From Sphaerisporangium album (GTDB taxonomy: Bacteria > Actinomycetota > Actinomycetes > Streptosporangiales > Streptosporangiaceae): a stretch of DNA of 64,000 nucleotides. A model generated the notes under the pieces. It searched no databases and had not been told where the DNA came from. It worked only from the letters and a program-made list of their open reading frames with translations. Every line of letters starts with the position of its first letter. Position 1 is the first letter of the stretch. Positions 51,859 to 61,185 of the stretch are shown one piece after another. Position numbers and translations under genes: made by a program. The stretch spans positions 124,001 to 188,000 of the forward strand of contig NZ_QOIL01000011.1 of the NCBI RefSeq assembly GCF_003323745.1, given 5' to 3'.

Positions 51859-52992
51859 ATGAGCACCGAGATCCGCCCCTTCCGCATTGATATCCCCCAG
51901 GCAGGTCTGGACGACCTGCGCGACCGGCTGGCCCGCGCCCGGTGGCCCCGGCGACTACCCGGCGAGGAGTGGAGCCGCGGCGTCCCCGCCGGCTACCTCA
52001 AGGACCTGGCCGGCTACTGGCGCGACGGCTACGACTGGCGCCGGCACGAGGCACGACTGAACGAATTTCCCCAGTTCATGACCGAGATCGACGGTCAGGA
52101 CATCCACTTCCTGCACGTGCCTTCCGCCGAGCCCGACGCCCTGCCGATCATCCTCACCCACGGCTGGCCGAACTCGTTCGTGGAGTTCACCGACCTCATC
52201 GGCCCCCTCACCGATCCTCGCGCGCACGGCGGCGACCCGTCTCAGGCGTTCCACGTGGTCGTGCCGTCGGTGCCCGGGTTCGGGTTCTCCGCGCCGCCGC
52301 GCGAGATCGGCTGGAACGTCACGCGCGTGGCGCGGATCTGGGCGGAGCTGATGCGCCGCCTCGGATACGACCGCTACGGCACCCAGGGCGGGGACTTCGG
52401 CGCGTACGTCGCCCCGGAAGTCGCCAAGGTCGCCCCGGATCACGTGATCGGCGTCTATGTCATCAGCGGGCTCGGTTTCCCCACCGAAGACGACGTTCCC
52501 GAGATGACCGACGACGAGCGGGCGGCCTACGCACAGCTCCAGAAGCAGGACTGGATGAGCGGCGTGGACCATCATGGGCTGCTGCGCGCGGCGCCCCAGA
52601 CCTTCGCCTACGGATGGCACGACTCCCCGGTCGCCGCGCTGGCCTGGATGACGCAGAAGTTCAAGGAGTTCGCCACCGCCGCGAAACCGCCGGAGCAGGT
52701 GATCGATCGCGACCTGATCCTCACCAACGTGAGCCTCTACTGGCTCACCGGGACGTTGGGAACCTCATCCTGGCCCTATTACGACAGCGCGGGTTTCGGC
52801 TGGCCGGAGGGGCAGACGGCGGCGCCGACCGGTGTGTACAGCGGACCGCCCGGAATCCGCCGGCTCGCCGAACGACACAACACCATCGTTCACTGGCCGG
52901 AAGACAACCCAGGCGGCCACCACTTCGTCGCGATGGAGCAGCCCGATCACGTCGCCGCCGACATCCGCGAGTTCTTCGGCAAGGTCCGCTGA
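51859..52992 (+). CDS. Epoxide hydrolase (EHN-domain alpha/beta hydrolase)
   Basis: ATG 51859 has GAGGAGA upstream and gives 377 residues. The N-terminal EHN segment ([21 protein letters not shown]) is followed by the alpha/beta-hydrolase core: oxyanion HGWPNS at 101-106, nucleophile Asp179 in [11 protein letters not shown] and catalytic His in [13 protein letters not shown] near 355. An Asp nucleophile marks an epoxide hydrolase, which opens epoxides to diols. Its physiological substrate is unknown. The divergent regulator that would normally control it is reduced to a few codons. Confidence 0.94.
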   Translation: MSTEIRPFRIDIPQAGLDDLRDRLARARWPRRLPGEEWSRGVPAGYLKDLAGYWRDGYDWRRHEARLNEFPQFMTEIDGQDIHFLHVPSAEPDALPIILTHGWPNSFVEFTDLIGPLTDPRAHGGDPSQAFHVVVPSVPGFGFSAPPREIGWNVTRVARIWAELMRRLGYDRYGTQGGDFGAYVAPEVAKVAPDHVIGVYVISGLGFPTEDDVPEMTDDERAAYAQLQKQDWMSGVDHHGLLRAAPQTFAYGWHDSPVAALAWMTQKFKEFATAAKPPEQVIDRDLILTNVSLYWLTGTLGTSSWPYYDSAGFGWPEGQTAAPTGVYSGPPGIRRLAERHNTIVHWPEDNPGGHHFVAMEQPDHVAADIREFFGKVR

Positions 52993-53112
52993 CCTTCGCC
53001 CGCGGCCGCGTCTCTCAAGCCCGGTGACGCGGCCGCACTGCCCCCTTTCTTGCGACAGAGCCGTTAACTACTGGACACACCCCGTCCCCCCCGCGGGCAG
53101 TACGGTACGGCG

Positions 53113-54219
53113 GTGAGAACGCTGCCTTCTGAGACGCTGATCCGCCGTGATGGCGTGGTGGTCGAGTTGCCGGCTCCCGGGCGCGCGATCGACACCTGGC
53201 CCGGGGAGGTCGGTGACCTGACGGAGCTGCGCCGGATCGACCTGGCGTGGAACCGGCTCGCCGAACTCCCCGCCTCGATCGGCGGCCTGACCAGGCTGGT
53301 CACACTCCGGCTCGACGGCAACCGGCTCACCGGCCTGCCGCCCGAGGTCGCCCGGCTCCGGGCGCTGCGCGAGATCCACCTGGACGGCAACGCCCTGGAC
53401 GCCTTTCCCCGCGCGCTGCTCGACCTGCCCGGCCTGACCACGCTCTCCCTCTACGGCAACCAGGTCGCGGAGCTCCCCGCGGACCTGGACCGCCTGGCGA
53501 GCCTGCGGCACCTCGCGGCAGGCGGCAACGGGCTCACCTCCGTACCGGACGCGGTGTGGCGCATGACGGGGCTGCGCTCGCTCAACCTGGCCGAGAACGC
53601 GATCACGGAGATCCCCGAAAGCATCGGCCGCCTGCGGGAGCTGCGCATGCTCGACCTCGGCCACAACCGCCTGGCGCGGATCCCCGAGGCGATCGGCGAC
53701 CTGGTGAACCTCACCGACTACCTGTACCTGAGCGACAACGGCTTCACCTCGGTGCCGTCCTCGCTGGGGAGGCTGCGCCGGCTGGCGTACCTCAACCTCA
53801 CCGACAACCGGCTGACCGACCTGCCCGGCAGCCTCGGCGACCTCGCCGGGCTGGTCGAGCTCAGGCTCTACAACAACCGCCTGACCGCGCTGCCCGAGTC
53901 GTTCGGGCGCCTTGCCGCGCTGCGCGAGCTGCACCTGCGCGGCAACCGCCTCGCCGGGCTGCCCTCCGCCCTCGGCGGCCTGCGCGAGCTGCGCGTCCTC
54001 GACCTGCGGGACAACGTGCTCACCCGCCTGACGGACGCCGTCGGCGGGCTGACCGCGCTGACCCACCTCGACCTACGGAACAACCGGCTGCGCGACCTCC
54101 CGGAGGCCCTCGCCGCGCTGCCCCGCCTGGAGAAGCTCGACCTGCGCTGGAACAAGTTGGACGGGCACCCCGCCGTGCTCGACACGCTCCGTGAGCGCGG
54201 CTGCGCCGTCCTGCTGTGA
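53113..54219 (+). CDS. Leucine-rich repeat protein
   Basis: The 368-residue protein starts at GTG 53113. From residue about 38 it consists of roughly 14 leucine-rich repeats of 23 residues with the consensus LxxLxLxxNxLxxLPxxLGxL (for example LRRIDLAWNRLAELPASIGGL). No signal peptide or membrane segment is visible, so it should be cytoplasmic and act in protein binding. Bacterial LRR proteins of this plain type have no agreed function. It converges with the next small gene, 33 bp away. Confidence 0.92.
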   Translation: MRTLPSETLIRRDGVVVELPAPGRAIDTWPGEVGDLTELRRIDLAWNRLAELPASIGGLTRLVTLRLDGNRLTGLPPEVARLRALREIHLDGNALDAFPRALLDLPGLTTLSLYGNQVAELPADLDRLASLRHLAAGGNGLTSVPDAVWRMTGLRSLNLAENAITEIPESIGRLRELRMLDLGHNRLARIPEAIGDLVNLTDYLYLSDNGFTSVPSSLGRLRRLAYLNLTDNRLTDLPGSLGDLAGLVELRLYNNRLTALPESFGRLAALRELHLRGNRLAGLPSALGGLRELRVLDLRDNVLTRLTDAVGGLTALTHLDLRNNRLRDLPEALAALPRLEKLDLRWNKLDGHPAVLDTLRERGCAVLL

Positions 54220-54251
54220 CGTTCGGTGACCGCTCCGCGCGAAAGGGGGTC

Positions 54252-54509
54252 TCAGGCGGGCATGGCGGCGAGCAGGTACGCCAGGCGCGCGGCGGCGGCC
54301 TCGACGTTGTCGGCGGTGCCGAGGCGGTAGCCCCAGGAGGTGAGGAAGACGCCGTCGGGGGTGCAGGTGACGACCTCGTTCAGCGTGCTGCTGAAGCGGT
54401 TGCGGACGCGGACGGTGACCGGGGTGCCGCCGAGGACGCGCACGGAAAGGTCGATATGTCCGCGGGCCGCGAGGGCGAACCGCTCAAGACAGGACATGGT
54501 GTCCAGCAT
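54252..54509 (-). CDS. Small protein of unknown function near XRE locus
   Basis: ATG 54509 has GGAGG/GGGGAG upstream and gives 85 residues; a longer frame to 54608 is less likely. The protein is mixed alpha/beta (LERFALAARGHIDLSVRVLGG, TPVTVRVRNRFSSTLNEVV, AAAARLAYLLAAMPA). I do not recognise it. It lies downstream of the XRE/DUF5753 gene on the same strand with 175 bp between, and sequences like CAATTGT (54574-54580) in front of it recall the palindrome at 55887-55904, so the same regulator may control it. Confidence 0.6.
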   Translation of the reverse strand: MLDTMSCLERFALAARGHIDLSVRVLGGTPVTVRVRNRFSSTLNEVVTCTPDGVFLTSWGYRLGTADNVEAAAARLAYLLAAMPA

Positions 54510-54652
54510 GCACTCCCCACCTCCGCTTCTATCGGAGAAGTCAGGATCGCATGATCTTGGCATAGCGGGCAAGCAATTGTGAGTATTAGGGAGCGATTGT
54601 TGGCCCAACCAGAATTTTCGGACTCCAGGCCAGAGGGTTAGGGCGGATTCGT

Positions 54653-54665
54653 CCGAATATTTCGG
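54653..54665. promoter_or_regulatory. Nested inverted repeats between XRE gene and small gene
   Basis: CCGAATATTTCGG is an exact inverted repeat with 3-nt spacer, overlapping ATTCGTCCGAAT (54647-54658), another exact inverse. It could be an operator for the small gene or a weak terminator of the XRE gene. Confidence 0.35.
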
Positions 54666-54684
54666 TTCTATAGCTGTCGGTGGA

Positions 54685-55542
54685 TTATGGGGCCGTCCGG
54701 TCGGCGAAGTCCACCAGCACCCGGAAGATCACCTCGCGCGCCCTCTCGCGGAACACCGCGACCTCGCACAGGTCCTCGAAGGCGTTCGCGTAGAAGGCGA
54801 CGTCCTCCGGATCGCGGAGCTGGAGGTCCTTGGTGCGCGTCGGCACGCCCACGAGGGACTCGTTGTAGATCCAGAAGCCGTTGAGCAACGTGGACGGCAA
54901 CTCGGCCGAGAAGGGGATCACGCCGAACTCGACGTTGGGCAGGGTCGTCACGGCGAGTAGCCGGTCGAGCTGGCCGCGCATCACCTCGTCCGGGGCGAGC
55001 CGGTAGCGGAGCGCGGCCTCGGGGACGACGAAGCGGAACCGGCGCTCGGGGTCGTAGAGGATCTCCTGGCGGCGCATGCGGACGCGGATCGCGGCGTCGA
55101 CGTCGTCGGTCGCGCCGTAGACGCGGCGGACCTTGCAGAAGATGTTGCGCGCGTACTCGGCCGTCTGGAGGAGGCCCATGACGACGCCGGGCTCGAACGC
55201 GCGGAAGAGCTTGGTACGCGACTCCAGGTCGCGGATGTCCTCCTGGAGCGCCGCCAGCCCGCTCTTGTGCCGCTGGCGCCAGGAGTCGTGCCGCTCCAGC
55301 AGGCCGATGGCCTCCGCGATGAGCTCGTCGATGACCTCGGGCGACGCCTCGACGGCCTGGCCCCACACCACGACGTCGTCCTCGGTGGCGGTCTGCCGGG
55401 CGTTCTCGATGCGCGAGACCTTGGAGGCCTGCCAGTTCAGGCGCGCGGCGAGGTCCTTGCCGGACAGCTGGGCCGCCTCGCGGAGGTGGCGGAGCCGGGT
55501 GCCCAGGTCGATCCGCGCCTGCTGAAAGCTGCTCACCCTCAC
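54685..55542 (-). CDS. XRE-family regulator with DUF5753
   Basis: The 285-residue protein starts at GTG 55542 or, with better GGAGG spacing, GTG 55536. The XRE helix-turn-helix occupies about residues 10-68 (LGTRLRHLREAAQLSGKDLAARL, ASKVSRIEN). DUF5753 follows (about 95-280: FEPGVVMGLLQTAEYARNIF, LLNGFWIYNESL, AFYANAFEDLCEVAVF). Unlike the protein at 22.9-23.9 kb it has no DUF397 domain. It is encoded 66 bp after the 80-residue protein, the usual partner arrangement in actinobacteria, and an 18-bp palindrome upstream of that gene is a likely operator. Confidence 0.93.
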   Translation of the reverse strand: MRVSSFQQARIDLGTRLRHLREAAQLSGKDLAARLNWQASKVSRIENARQTATEDDVVVWGQAVEASPEVIDELIAEAIGLLERHDSWRQRHKSGLAALQEDIRDLESRTKLFRAFEPGVVMGLLQTAEYARNIFCKVRRVYGATDDVDAAIRVRMRRQEILYDPERRFRFVVPEAALRYRLAPDEVMRGQLDRLLAVTTLPNVEFGVIPFSAELPSTLLNGFWIYNESLVGVPTRTKDLQLRDPEDVAFYANAFEDLCEVAVFRERAREVIFRVLVDFADRTAP

Positions 55543-55608
55543 CCTCCGGTCGGCCTCGGACTCGCACGAGGTTAGACCGGCGGGAGCGTGCGTGCCATAG
55601 GGATCACC

Positions 55609-55851
55609 CTATTCGTGATCAACTACCGTCAGGTCGGGGTCGCGACCGGACAGGACGGTGCGCGCGACCTCCACCAGGAGCGCGCGTGGCACCTCCACGG
55701 CCGACTCGCCGTCCAGGACGTCGCGAAGATCCGCCCGGGCGTCCGGGTCGGTCAGCGTGAGGCCCTGGACGACGATCGTGCCCCGGTCCGTCTCGTACAG
55801 CGACGGGCACGCGCCGGCCTCGGATGTGGAACCTAGAAACCGCAGGCGCAT
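55609..55851 (-). CDS. Small conserved partner protein of XRE/DUF5753 regulator
   Basis: The 80-residue protein (MRLRFLGSTSEAGACPSLYET, RGTIVVQGLTLTDPDA, AVEVPRALLVEV) belongs to a small actinobacterial group regularly encoded directly upstream of XRE/DUF5753 genes. It has one Cys and an acidic, beta-rich composition. It may be an antagonist or effector of the regulator, as DUF397 proteins are for theirs, but this is inference. ATG 55851 has GGAGGAGGA upstream. Confidence 0.8.
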   Translation of the reverse strand: MRLRFLGSTSEAGACPSLYETDRGTIVVQGLTLTDPDARADLRDVLDGESAVEVPRALLVEVARTVLSGRDPDLTVVDHE

Positions 55852-55886
55852 AAACGTCCTCCTCCCCGTTAATGCTGCCGAAACAG

Positions 55887-55904
55887 CACAATTGCGCGCA
55901 ATTG
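55887..55904 (-). promoter_or_regulatory. Perfect 18-bp palindrome, probable XRE operator
   Basis: ACAATTGCGCGCAATTGT is identical to its own reverse complement and lies 36 bp upstream of the 80-residue protein gene. An autoregulatory XRE dimer site is the simplest explanation. Confidence 0.65.
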
Positions 55905-55930
55905 TAGATTATCTGGACATGCTGAGGAGG

Positions 55931-56434
55931 TCAGTCCCCCGTGACGCCGTCCGCCATCTCCCGAAGGATGTCGATGTGCCCGTTATGCCGGGCCGTCTCC
56001 TCGATGAGGTGGTGCATGATCCAGCGCAGCGTCACGTACTCGCCGCTCCGCGTGGGCTTCTTCGCCACGGTGTCGAGATCCGTCACGGCCACCAGCTCGC
56101 GGTAGCGCGCGCACTGCTCCTCGTACTCCTTGAGGAGCCGGTCCAGGGGGATCTCGGCCGCGATGCGCATCTCGCGGTCGGGATCGTCGTCGGTCCAGGG
56201 GCCGCGGTCCTCCTCGCCGAGCAGCCGGATCTGGATCCAGGCGTACTCGACCCACCGCAGGTGGCTCACCAGCGCGCTGATGCTCATCAGCGGCGAGGTG
56301 GGCAGCGGCGTGGCGCGGGCGTCCTCCTCGGCCAGGCCCTCGCACTTGGCGTGGACGGTGGCCCGGACGTAGTCGAGCATGGTGGTCAGTGTGGCCCGTT
56401 CATCCCAGGTGGGAGGTGTGTCCGTTCTGGTCAT
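55931..56434 (-). CDS. DinB-family (DUF664) protein
   Basis: The 167-residue protein matches the DUF664 subgroup of DinB-like four-helix proteins: MLDYVRATVHAKCEGL with a metal His, LVSHLRWVEYAWIQI, WTDDDPDREMRIAAEIP and IMHHLIEETARHNGHIDILRE. The His residues suggest a divalent metal site. The family may act as thiol-dependent S-transferases (mycothiol or bacillithiol). The ATG overlaps the end of the AtuA-family gene by 35 bp, so it is probably the last gene of that operon. Confidence 0.9.
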   Translation of the reverse strand: MTRTDTPPTWDERATLTTMLDYVRATVHAKCEGLAEEDARATPLPTSPLMSISALVSHLRWVEYAWIQIRLLGEEDRGPWTDDDPDREMRIAAEIPLDRLLKEYEEQCARYRELVAVTDLDTVAKKPTRSGEYVTLRWIMHHLIEETARHNGHIDILREMADGVTGD

Positions 56435-58259
56435 GTGAGGAGCGTGCTAGACCCGCGCTCGCCTGTCCAACGGTTATAGGAATCCGGACTACCGCCGCGC
56501 GGAGCTCCTCTCCGAGGGCCTTGGCCTGGGCGTCCATGCGCGGGCTCGCCGCCACGCCCCGGCCGAGCAGGCCGTGCACGACGAAGTTCAGCGCGCGCAG
56601 GTTCGGCAGCCGGTACCGGTCGATGCCGAACGAGGCCAGGGCCGGGAGGAGGCTGCGGAGCCGGTCGGCGGTCAGGAAGCCCTCCAGCCAGGCGTACTCG
56701 GCGTCCGTGCGCACCCAGACACCGAGGTTGGCGTTGCCGCCCTTGTCGCCGGACCGCGCTCCCGCGACCGTCCCCAGCGGGACCTCGCGGACGGGCCCGC
56801 CGCCCTCTCCGCCCGGCGCCGGGCCGCCGACGGCGAGATCACCCGCCGCGTCGTCCGGTGTGCCGCTCACCGTGCCTTCCGTGCCGTCGCCGCTCGGACC
56901 GTGGGCCTCGCCGGACGGGCGGCCGGCCGGGGAGTCCTGCCAGGCGCGCCGGTCGCCGAACCACACCTCGGCCCGCACGGCCCCCGCGGGGACGGCGCCC
57001 GGCCAGTACACCCCGTACGCGGACGCCTCTCCCGGGGGAGTGAGCGCGTAGAAGCCCGGGAAGCTCGCGAGCCCGGTCTCCACGACGGCGGAGGAGAACG
57101 CGCGCCCCGCCTTCCTCTGGTCGGCGTCCATCACCGTGACGCGCAGCAGCGCGAGCGCGCCGGGACCGTCCGGCGCGGCCACGGGCGTCAGTTCCACGTG
57201 GACCTCGTCGAAGGACTCGCGCGGGACGCGGGCGAAGACGGCGTCCAGCGCCAGCCGCGCCTTGGCCTCGATCTCCAGGCCGGTGAGCACGAGCGTCATC
57301 GTGTTGCGGTAGCCGCCGAGGTGGTTGAGCGCGACCTTCAGCGTGCCCGGCGGCGGCTCGCCCCGGACGCCCGAGACGCGGACGCGGTCCTCGCCGTCCG
57401 GCTTCAGGTGGATCGTGTCGAAGCGGGCCACGACGTCCGGGCCGAGGTAGCGGGGAGAGCCGATCTCGTACAGGAGCTGCGCGGTCACCGTGCCGACCGA
57501 CACGCGGCCGCCCGTGCCCGGGTGCTTGGTGATCACGCTGGAGCCGTCGGCGTGCAGCTCGGCGATCGGGAAGCCGCAGTGCGCGATGCCGGGCACCTCG
57601 GTGAAGAACGCGTAGTTCCCGCCGGTCGCCTGGCAGCCGCACTCGATGACGTGCCCGGCGACGACCGACCCGGCGAGCGCGTCGAGGTCGCCGGGACCCC
57701 AGCCGTACCGCCACATACCCGGGCCGGTGACCAGCGCCGCGTCCGTCACCCTGCCAGTCACCACCACGTCGGCGCCGAGTTCCAGGGCGGCGGCGACGGG
57801 CCGGCCGCCGAGGTAGGCGTTGGCGGTCAGGGGCGTCGCGTCCAGCCGCTCGCCGGTGTCGAGGTTCACCAGGGCGCCGAGGGCGTCGAGGTCCCGCCCG
57901 GTCAGGTCGTCGCCGGTCACATGCGCGACCCGCGCGTCCAGCCCGAGCCGGTCGGCCAGCTCGGCGACGGCCCGCGCGCACCCGGCCGGGTCCAGGCCGC
58001 CCGCGTTGGACACGATCTTGATGCCCCGGTCCAGGCACGTGCCGAGCACCTGCTCCATCTGGGTGAGGAACGTGCGCGCGTACCCCGGGCGGCCCTTCAG
58101 CCGGTTGCCGGCGAGGATCAGCATGGTGAGCTCGGCCAGCCAGTCCCCGGTGAGCACGTCGATCGGCCCGCCCTCGACCATCTCGCGGGCGGCCGACAGC
58201 CGGTCGCCGTAGAACCCGCTGCAGTTGGCGACGCGCAGCGGCGCCGGGGCGGCCTTCAC
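56400..58259 (-). CDS. Acyclic terpene utilization AtuA-family protein (DUF1446)
   Basis: GTG 58259 overlaps the crotonase stop (GTGA), giving 619 residues. The AtuA/DUF1446 core (about 8-450) shows ANCSGFYGDRLSAAREMVEGG, DVLTGDWLAELTMLIL, IVSNAGGLDPAGCARAV, VVTGRVTDAALVTGP and ECGCQATGGNY. A Gly/Pro-rich linker (about 455-505) joins a second domain (about 507-600: AGARSGDKGGNANLGVWV, PNLRALNFVVHGLLG), the part encoded separately in some bacteria. AtuA is required for citronellol/geraniol catabolism in pseudomonads but its reaction is not established. Co-transcription with a carboxylase and hydratase matches that pathway. Confidence 0.92.
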   Translation of the reverse strand: MKAAPAPLRVANCSGFYGDRLSAAREMVEGGPIDVLTGDWLAELTMLILAGNRLKGRPGYARTFLTQMEQVLGTCLDRGIKIVSNAGGLDPAGCARAVAELADRLGLDARVAHVTGDDLTGRDLDALGALVNLDTGERLDATPLTANAYLGGRPVAAALELGADVVVTGRVTDAALVTGPGMWRYGWGPGDLDALAGSVVAGHVIECGCQATGGNYAFFTEVPGIAHCGFPIAELHADGSSVITKHPGTGGRVSVGTVTAQLLYEIGSPRYLGPDVVARFDTIHLKPDGEDRVRVSGVRGEPPPGTLKVALNHLGGYRNTMTLVLTGLEIEAKARLALDAVFARVPRESFDEVHVELTPVAAPDGPGALALLRVTVMDADQRKAGRAFSSAVVETGLASFPGFYALTPPGEASAYGVYWPGAVPAGAVRAEVWFGDRRAWQDSPAGRPSGEAHGPSGDGTEGTVSGTPDDAAGDLAVGGPAPGGEGGGPVREVPLGTVAGARSGDKGGNANLGVWVRTDAEYAWLEGFLTADRLRSLLPALASFGIDRYRLPNLRALNFVVHGLLGRGVAASPRMDAQAKALGEELRAAVVRIPITVGQASAGLARSSHDQNGHTSHLG

Positions 58260-59053
58260 GAGGCGGGGGCGTCGGCGGACGGGACCCAGGAGGCCGGGCG
58301 CTTCTGCATGAAGGCTCGCAGACCCTCCTGCCCCTCGGCGGAGGTGAAGCGCTGGGCGGACAGCTCGGCCATGCGCCGCATGCCCTCGTCCACCGTCACG
58401 CCCGGAACCTCGCGGACCAGCCGCTTGGTGATCGCCAGCGCCTCCGGGCCGCCGCGCAGGAGCATGTCCGCGTAGCGCGCGACCGTGGCGTCGAGCTCCC
58501 CGGCCGGGACGGCGCGGGTCAGCAGGCCGATCTCGGCGGCGCGGGCGGCGTCGAACACCTCGCCGGTGAGGAAGTACTCGGCGGCGGCGCGCGGGTCCAG
58601 CCGCCGCAGCACCGTCACCGAGATCATGGCGGGGACGACGCCGAGCCGCACCTCGCTGAACGCGAACGTCGCCGAGTCGGGGGCGATGGCGAAGTCGCAC
58701 GCGGCCACGAGCCCGAGCCCCCCGGCGCGCGCGGTGCCGTTCAGCCGGCAGATCACCGGCTTGGGGCTCTGCCAGATCAGGCTCATGACGCCGGGGAAGG
58801 ACGCGGTGACCGGCGCGTCGTCCGGACGCTCGGCGCGCGCGGGCGCCTGCTCCTTCAGGTCGGCGCCGGAGCAGAACACCGGCCCCGCGCCCGTCAGCAC
58901 GATCACGCGCACGGCCTCGTCGCCGATGGCGTCCTCCAGCGCGCGCTCCAGCTCGCCGAGGAGGCGCACCGACAGCGCGTTCCTGTTGGAGGGCGAGTCC
59001 AGGGTCACGGTGGCGACGCCGCCCCGCGTCTCGTGGTGGACCAGCGTGGTCAC
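58256..59053 (-). CDS. Crotonase-family hydratase (LiuC/AtuE-like)
   Basis: The 265-residue enoyl-CoA hydratase family protein has TLDSPSNRNALSVRLLGEL, the oxyanion FCSGADLKE and a second oxyanion loop NGTARAGGLGLVAACDFAIA. Of the two catalytic Glu residues of classic hydratases, the first is replaced by Leu (GGLGL), as in methylglutaconyl-type hydratases, while the second is kept in SEVRLGVVP. Its operon with a biotin-dependent carboxylase suggests hydration of 3-methylglutaconyl-CoA or isohexenylglutaconyl-CoA. It could also serve the leucine-type operon at 28-34 kb, which lacks a hydratase. GTG/ATG start at 59053. Confidence 0.9.
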   Translation of the reverse strand: MTTLVHHETRGGVATVTLDSPSNRNALSVRLLGELERALEDAIGDEAVRVIVLTGAGPVFCSGADLKEQAPARAERPDDAPVTASFPGVMSLIWQSPKPVICRLNGTARAGGLGLVAACDFAIAPDSATFAFSEVRLGVVPAMISVTVLRRLDPRAAAEYFLTGEVFDAARAAEIGLLTRAVPAGELDATVARYADMLLRGGPEALAITKRLVREVPGVTVDEGMRRMAELSAQRFTSAEGQEGLRAFMQKRPASWVPSADAPAS

Positions 59054-59114
59054 TGAAGCACCCTCTTTCTCACGGCACCGGCTTTCCCGAGCGCCGGCCT
59101 TGTCACTGCGGGGG

Positions 59115-61181
59115 TCACGAGTTCTCGATCACGGCCAGGACGGCCCCCGCCTCCACCTGCAGGCCGGGGGTCGCGTTCAGCGCGGACAGCACCCCGGACG
59201 AGGGGGCGCGGATCTCGTGCTCCATCTTCATCGCCTCCAGCGTCAGGATCGGCTGCCCGGCCGCGACGCGGGCCCCGGACGCGACCTCGACCCGCAGGAC
59301 CGTACCCGGCATGGGGGCGAGCAAAGAACCGGGGGCCACCCGCGCCACCGGCTCGGGCAGCCTGGGCAGCGCCGTCAGCCGGACCGAGCCGAGAGGGGAG
59401 TCCACGTACACGGCGTCATGGGCGGCGTCGTACGCGGTATCGGACGTGGGCTCGTGTGCGGCTTCACGCGGGGGGCCGGCGTACCTGGCGACGGCGAAGC
59501 GCCGGGCGACCCCGGCGACGTCGAGCACGACCAGCGCCGGCGCGGCCGAGACGAGCCGCACGTCCTCGAAGCCTTCGGCCCGCAGGCCGTCACGGGTCAG
59601 CCGGTAGGCGATCTCGACCCGCCCCGCCGGACCCTCGAAGGCGGCGCGCTGCGGCTGGGAGGGGACGTTGCGCCAGCCGCTCGGCAGCCCGCCCAGCGCC
59701 GGCGCGGCGGCCCGGCGCCCGGCGGCGAGCGCCAGCGCGGCGGCCAGCGCCGACAGCGGCACGACCGGGTCGGCGGAGGGCCTCGCGGAGCCCGACGCGG
59801 AGCCGGACCCGGACAAGGTTTCCGGCGCGGACGCCAGGTCGTGGACCTCCAGGAAGCCGGTGTGGGTGTCGCCCGCCAGGAACGCCTCGTGCCGCAGCAC
59901 GCGCACGAGCAGGTCGCGGTTGGTGGTCACCCCGTGCACGCGGGCGCGGGCCAGCGCGGACGCGAGCCGCCGCGCCACCGCCGCCCGGTCCGGACCCCAG
60001 GCGATGACCTTGGCCAGCATCGGGTCGTAGTGCGTGCCGACGCGCGACCCGGTCTCGACCCCCGAGTCCAGCCGGAGCCCGTACGCGGCCCTGGCGGGCA
60101 CCTCGAAGCGCGCGCCGACCCCCGGCACCTCGAACAGGCGCAGCGTGCCCGCCTGGGGACGCCAGCCGTCCGCGGGGTCCTCGGCGTACAGGCGGACCTC
60201 GATGGCGTGCCCCGACGGCTCGGGCGGCGCGGCGGGCAGGCGGGCGCCCTCGGCGACCTCCAGTTGCAGGCGCACCAGGTCGACGCCGTACACGCATTCG
60301 GTCACCGGATGCTCGACCTGCAACCGGGTGTTCATCTCCAGGAACGCGACGGTGTGCCCCTCGGCGCCGTCCTTGACCAGGAACTCGACGGTGCCCGCCC
60401 CGACGTAGCCGATCGCCTTGGCGGCCCGGACGGCGGCGTCGCGCAGCTGCTCGCGGACGGCGGGGGACAGGCCGGGCGAGGGCGCCTCCTCGACGACCTT
60501 CTGGTGGCGGCGCTGGATCGAGCACTCGCGCTCGCCCAAGGTCCAGACGGTGCCGTGGGAGTCGGCCAGGACCTGCACCTCGACGTGGCGGGCGTGCTCC
60601 AGCAGGGGCTCGACGAACAGGGTGCCGTCGCCGAACGCCGCGAGCGCCTCGCCTCCGGCCGCCGCGAGCGCGGCCTCCAGGCCGGCGGGGTCGCGGACGA
60701 CGCGCATGCCGCGCCCGCCGCCGCCCGCCGACGCCTTCACCAGCACGGGATAGGCGAGCTCGGCCGGGGACCCGGGGACGACCGAGGCGAGCACCGGCAC
60801 CCCGGCCGCGGCCATCAGCGCCTTGGCCTCGATCTTGGACCCCATGCGCGCGATGGCGTCCGGCCCCGGCCCCACCCAGGTCAGCCCGGCCTCGATGACC
60901 GCCCGCGCGAACGCGGCGTTCTCGGACAGGAAGCCGTAGCCGGGGTGGACGGCGTCGGCGCCCGCTCTCAGCGCCGCGTCCACGACCGCGGCGATGTCGA
61001 GGTAGGTGTCGGCGGGCCTCACCCCGGGCAGCCGCACGGCGTGGTCGGCCTCGGCGGCGTGCGGGGAGCCGGCGTCGGCGTCGGAGTACACCGCGACGGT
61101 CTCGATGCCGAGGTCGCGGCACGTGCGGAAGACGCGGCGGGCGATCTCGGCACGGTTGGCCACCAGCAGGCGACTGATCAT
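59115..61181 (-). CDS. Biotin carboxylase / carrier subunit (second acyl-CoA carboxylase)
   Basis: The 688-residue protein starts at ATG 61181, 4 bp after the carboxyltransferase stop. The biotin carboxylase part (about 1-450) has LLVANRAEIARRVFR, KASAGGGGRGM and [14 protein letters not shown]. The biotinyl domain ends the protein with LEAMKMEHEI near 655. A Ser/Ala/Gly-rich stretch around 455-480 separates them. It works with the carboxyltransferase just upstream on an acyl-CoA. Context favours geranyl-CoA or methylcrotonyl-CoA. Confidence 0.94.
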   Translation of the reverse strand: MISRLLVANRAEIARRVFRTCRDLGIETVAVYSDADAGSPHAAEADHAVRLPGVRPADTYLDIAAVVDAALRAGADAVHPGYGFLSENAAFARAVIEAGLTWVGPGPDAIARMGSKIEAKALMAAAGVPVLASVVPGSPAELAYPVLVKASAGGGGRGMRVVRDPAGLEAALAAAGGEALAAFGDGTLFVEPLLEHARHVEVQVLADSHGTVWTLGERECSIQRRHQKVVEEAPSPGLSPAVREQLRDAAVRAAKAIGYVGAGTVEFLVKDGAEGHTVAFLEMNTRLQVEHPVTECVYGVDLVRLQLEVAEGARLPAAPPEPSGHAIEVRLYAEDPADGWRPQAGTLRLFEVPGVGARFEVPARAAYGLRLDSGVETGSRVGTHYDPMLAKVIAWGPDRAAVARRLASALARARVHGVTTNRDLLVRVLRHEAFLAGDTHTGFLEVHDLASAPETLSGSGSASGSARPSADPVVPLSALAAALALAAGRRAAAPALGGLPSGWRNVPSQPQRAAFEGPAGRVEIAYRLTRDGLRAEGFEDVRLVSAAPALVVLDVAGVARRFAVARYAGPPREAAHEPTSDTAYDAAHDAVYVDSPLGSVRLTALPRLPEPVARVAPGSLLAPMPGTVLRVEVASGARVAAGQPILTLEAMKMEHEIRAPSSGVLSALNATPGLQVEAGAVLAVIENS

Positions 61182-61185
61182 GGGC

